From Pseudomonas yamanorum (GTDB lineage Bacteria > Pseudomonadota > Gammaproteobacteria > Pseudomonadales > Pseudomonadaceae), in the NCBI RefSeq assembly GCF_900105735.1, contig NZ_LT629793.1, forward strand, positions 4,836,001 through 4,900,000: a stretch of DNA of 64,000 bases, in the 5' to 3' direction. The notes below the pieces were generated by a model, which worked only from the letters and a program-made list of their open reading frames with translations, was not told the DNA's origin and searched no databases. How positions within the stretch are numbered: the stretch's first letter is position 1; each line of letters opens with the position of its first letter. The translations under genes and the position numbers were made by a program. This document shows, piece after piece, positions 62,951 to 64,000 of this stretch.

Positions 62951-64000
62951 TTAGAGGAACGTGTCCCGCGCCAGGCCATGGCGCTGCATTTTTTCATTGA
63001 AGGTGCGCCGGGGCAGTTGCAGCTCGGCCAGCACCGCCTTGATATCGCCTTTGTGCCGGGTCAGTGCGGCTTTCAGGCAATGGGCTTCAAAGGCTTCCTG
63101 CTGGGCCGCCAACGATTGCCCGGCTTCGGCTTCGATACCTTCCGGCTCCGGCTCACCCAGCCCCAGCACCTGGCGTTCAGCGACGTTGGCCAGTTCCCGC
63201 ACGTTGCCCGGCCAGTCATGGCTGAGCAGGCGGCCCAGCGCCGGCCCGCTCAACGGAGCGAAGCTGCGGCCCAGGCGTTCGGCCGCGCTTTGCGCAAAGT
63301 GTTCGAACAGCAGCGGAATGTCTTCCCGGCGCTCCCGCAGCGGTGGCAGGCGCAGTTGCGCGACGGTCAGGCGGTAGGCCAAATCCTCACGGAAACGCCC
63401 GGCGCGGGCTTCGTCCAGCAGGTCCGGCTTGGTGGCAGCGATGATCCGCAAGTCCACCTTGATGCTTTGATTGGAACCGAGCCGTTCGAGTTTTTGCTCC
63501 TGCAACACCCGCAGCAATTTCACCTGCTGGGCGAGGGGCATGCTCTCAATCTCATCGAGAAACAGGGTGCCGCCGTCGGCATATTCCAGCTTGCCGATAC
63601 GCTTGCCCTGGGCGCCGGTAAACGCGCCACTTTCATGGCCGAACAGCTCGGCTTCAAACAGCTGCTCGGGAATCGCCGCGCAGTTCAGCGCCACAAATGG
63701 TTTCTTCGCCCGGGGGCCGAAATCATGCAGGCAACGGGCGACCAGTTCCTTGCCGCTGCCGGTTTCGCCGCGAATCAACACATTGACCGGCAGGCCCGCC
63801 AGGTCCAGCACTTGTCGGCGCAGGTTCTGCAAACCGCGCGACACTCCCAGCAGGCTCGATTCCAACTGAGCCCGGTGATCGGCCTGCTGATGCAGGCGGC
63901 GGTTTTCCAGCACCAGCCCGCGCTTGTCCAGCGCCCGGCGCAGGCTGCTGAGCAGGGCCTCGGGGCTGAAGGGTTTTTCGAGGAAGTCGTAGGCGCCGTC
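62951..64000 (-). CDS. mifR: Sigma-54-dependent response regulator, MifR/DctD-like (partial)
   Basis: The C-terminal about 350 residues of an NtrC-family regulator; the gene continues past the right edge. At the edge is the end of a receiver domain (GAYDFLEKPFSPE). The AAA+ domain has Walker A GETGSGKE, GAFTGA for sigma-54 contact and Walker B GGTLFLDEI. The Fis-type HTH closes the protein (GDIKAVLAELQLPRRTFNEKM). Location beside the sigma-54-dependent permease points to MifR; the kinase MifS should lie just beyond the window. Confidence 0.88.
   Translation of the reverse strand, partial: DGAYDFLEKPFSPEALLSSLRRALDKRGLVLENRRLHQQADHRAQLESSLLGVSRGLQNLRRQVLDLAGLPVNVLIRGETGSGKELVARCLHDFGPRAKKPFVALNCAAIPEQLFEAELFGHESGAFTGAQGKRIGKLEYADGGTLFLDEIESMPLAQQVKLLRVLQEQKLERLGSNQSIKVDLRIIAATKPDLLDEARAGRFREDLAYRLTVAQLRLPPLRERREDIPLLFEHFAQSAAERLGRSFAPLSGPALGRLLSHDWPGNVRELANVAERQVLGLGEPEPEGIEAEAGQSLAAQQEAFEAHCLKAALTRHKGDIKAVLAELQLPRRTFNEKMQRHGLARDTFL

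Overview
The window is about 64 kb of high-GC chromosomal DNA from a fluorescent pseudomonad, most likely of the Pseudomonas fluorescens group. The evidence is gene order (finR/fpr, erdR-dgkA, colR-colS-warA-warB, divergent gap and edd-glk-gltR-gtrS), initiator tRNA genes, and many REP/REPIN palindromes of the TGTGGGAGC(G/T)GGC type known from that group. No phage, IS element, CRISPR array or plasmid gene was seen. The region is core-like, with a few accessory-looking insertions.

Layout. 0-11 kb: a secreted PA3611-like protein, the tRNA modification enzyme TapT, ErdR/DgkA, the divergent finR and fpr, trmO, yehS, an atypical pseudouridine-synthase-like protein, a GNAT acetyltransferase, rimO and kup. 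11-15 kb: a two-gene aminoacyl-phosphatidylglycerol cassette (mprF synthase/flippase plus an AcvB/VirJ hydrolase). 15.2-15.6 kb: two tandem initiator tRNA-fMet genes, each with its own promoter and terminator. 15.8-23 kb: SOS-linked dinB, a lipoprotein, proS, ampG, an alkyltransferase-like protein and a DUF481 outer-membrane protein. 23-27.4 kb: an SDR, a HugZ-like protein, fxsA and groES-groEL. 27.5-34 kb: an orphan GH8 endoglucanase, a two-component system, a PAP2 phosphatase and an LTA-synthase-like enzyme. 34-37.8 kb: the ColRS envelope-stress system with its LPS-modifying targets warA and warB and a coupled small membrane protein. 37.86-38.68 kb: a large inverted repeat with a REPIN at its centre. 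38.7-42.3 kb: a DUF1111 di-heme protein, imelysin-like lipoprotein and DUF1513 operon. 42.4-46 kb: a YdjA nitroreductase, a chemoreceptor and a YbaN protein. 46-51 kb: a heme-uptake cell-surface signalling cassette (ECF sigma, anti-sigma, TonB receptor, heme oxygenase) under a clear Fur box. 51-57.5 kb: glucose catabolism by the Entner-Doudoroff route (gap; edd-glk-gltR-gtrS) with two HexR-type operators. 57.6-64 kb: an AraC regulator with a divergent monooxygenase, a flavin reductase, a four-repeat membrane protein (COG4705 type), and an alpha-ketoglutarate-permease-like transporter with a sigma-54 promoter beside a sigma-54 activator that runs off the right end.

How genes work together. Several units pair a regulator with its probable targets: FinR with fpr, ColRS with warAB, Fur and the FecI-type sigma with heme uptake, HexR with gap and edd, and the MifR-like activator with the permease. 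All three OmpR-type regulator/kinase pairs overlap by exactly 11 nt. The most unusual items are the COG4705 membrane protein, with four copies of W-x9-G-x4-D in an exact 55/65/55 spacing; the pseudouridine-synthase homologue that lacks both signature motifs; and the roughly 0.8 kb inverted repeat. No wholly new multi-gene system was identified with confidence.
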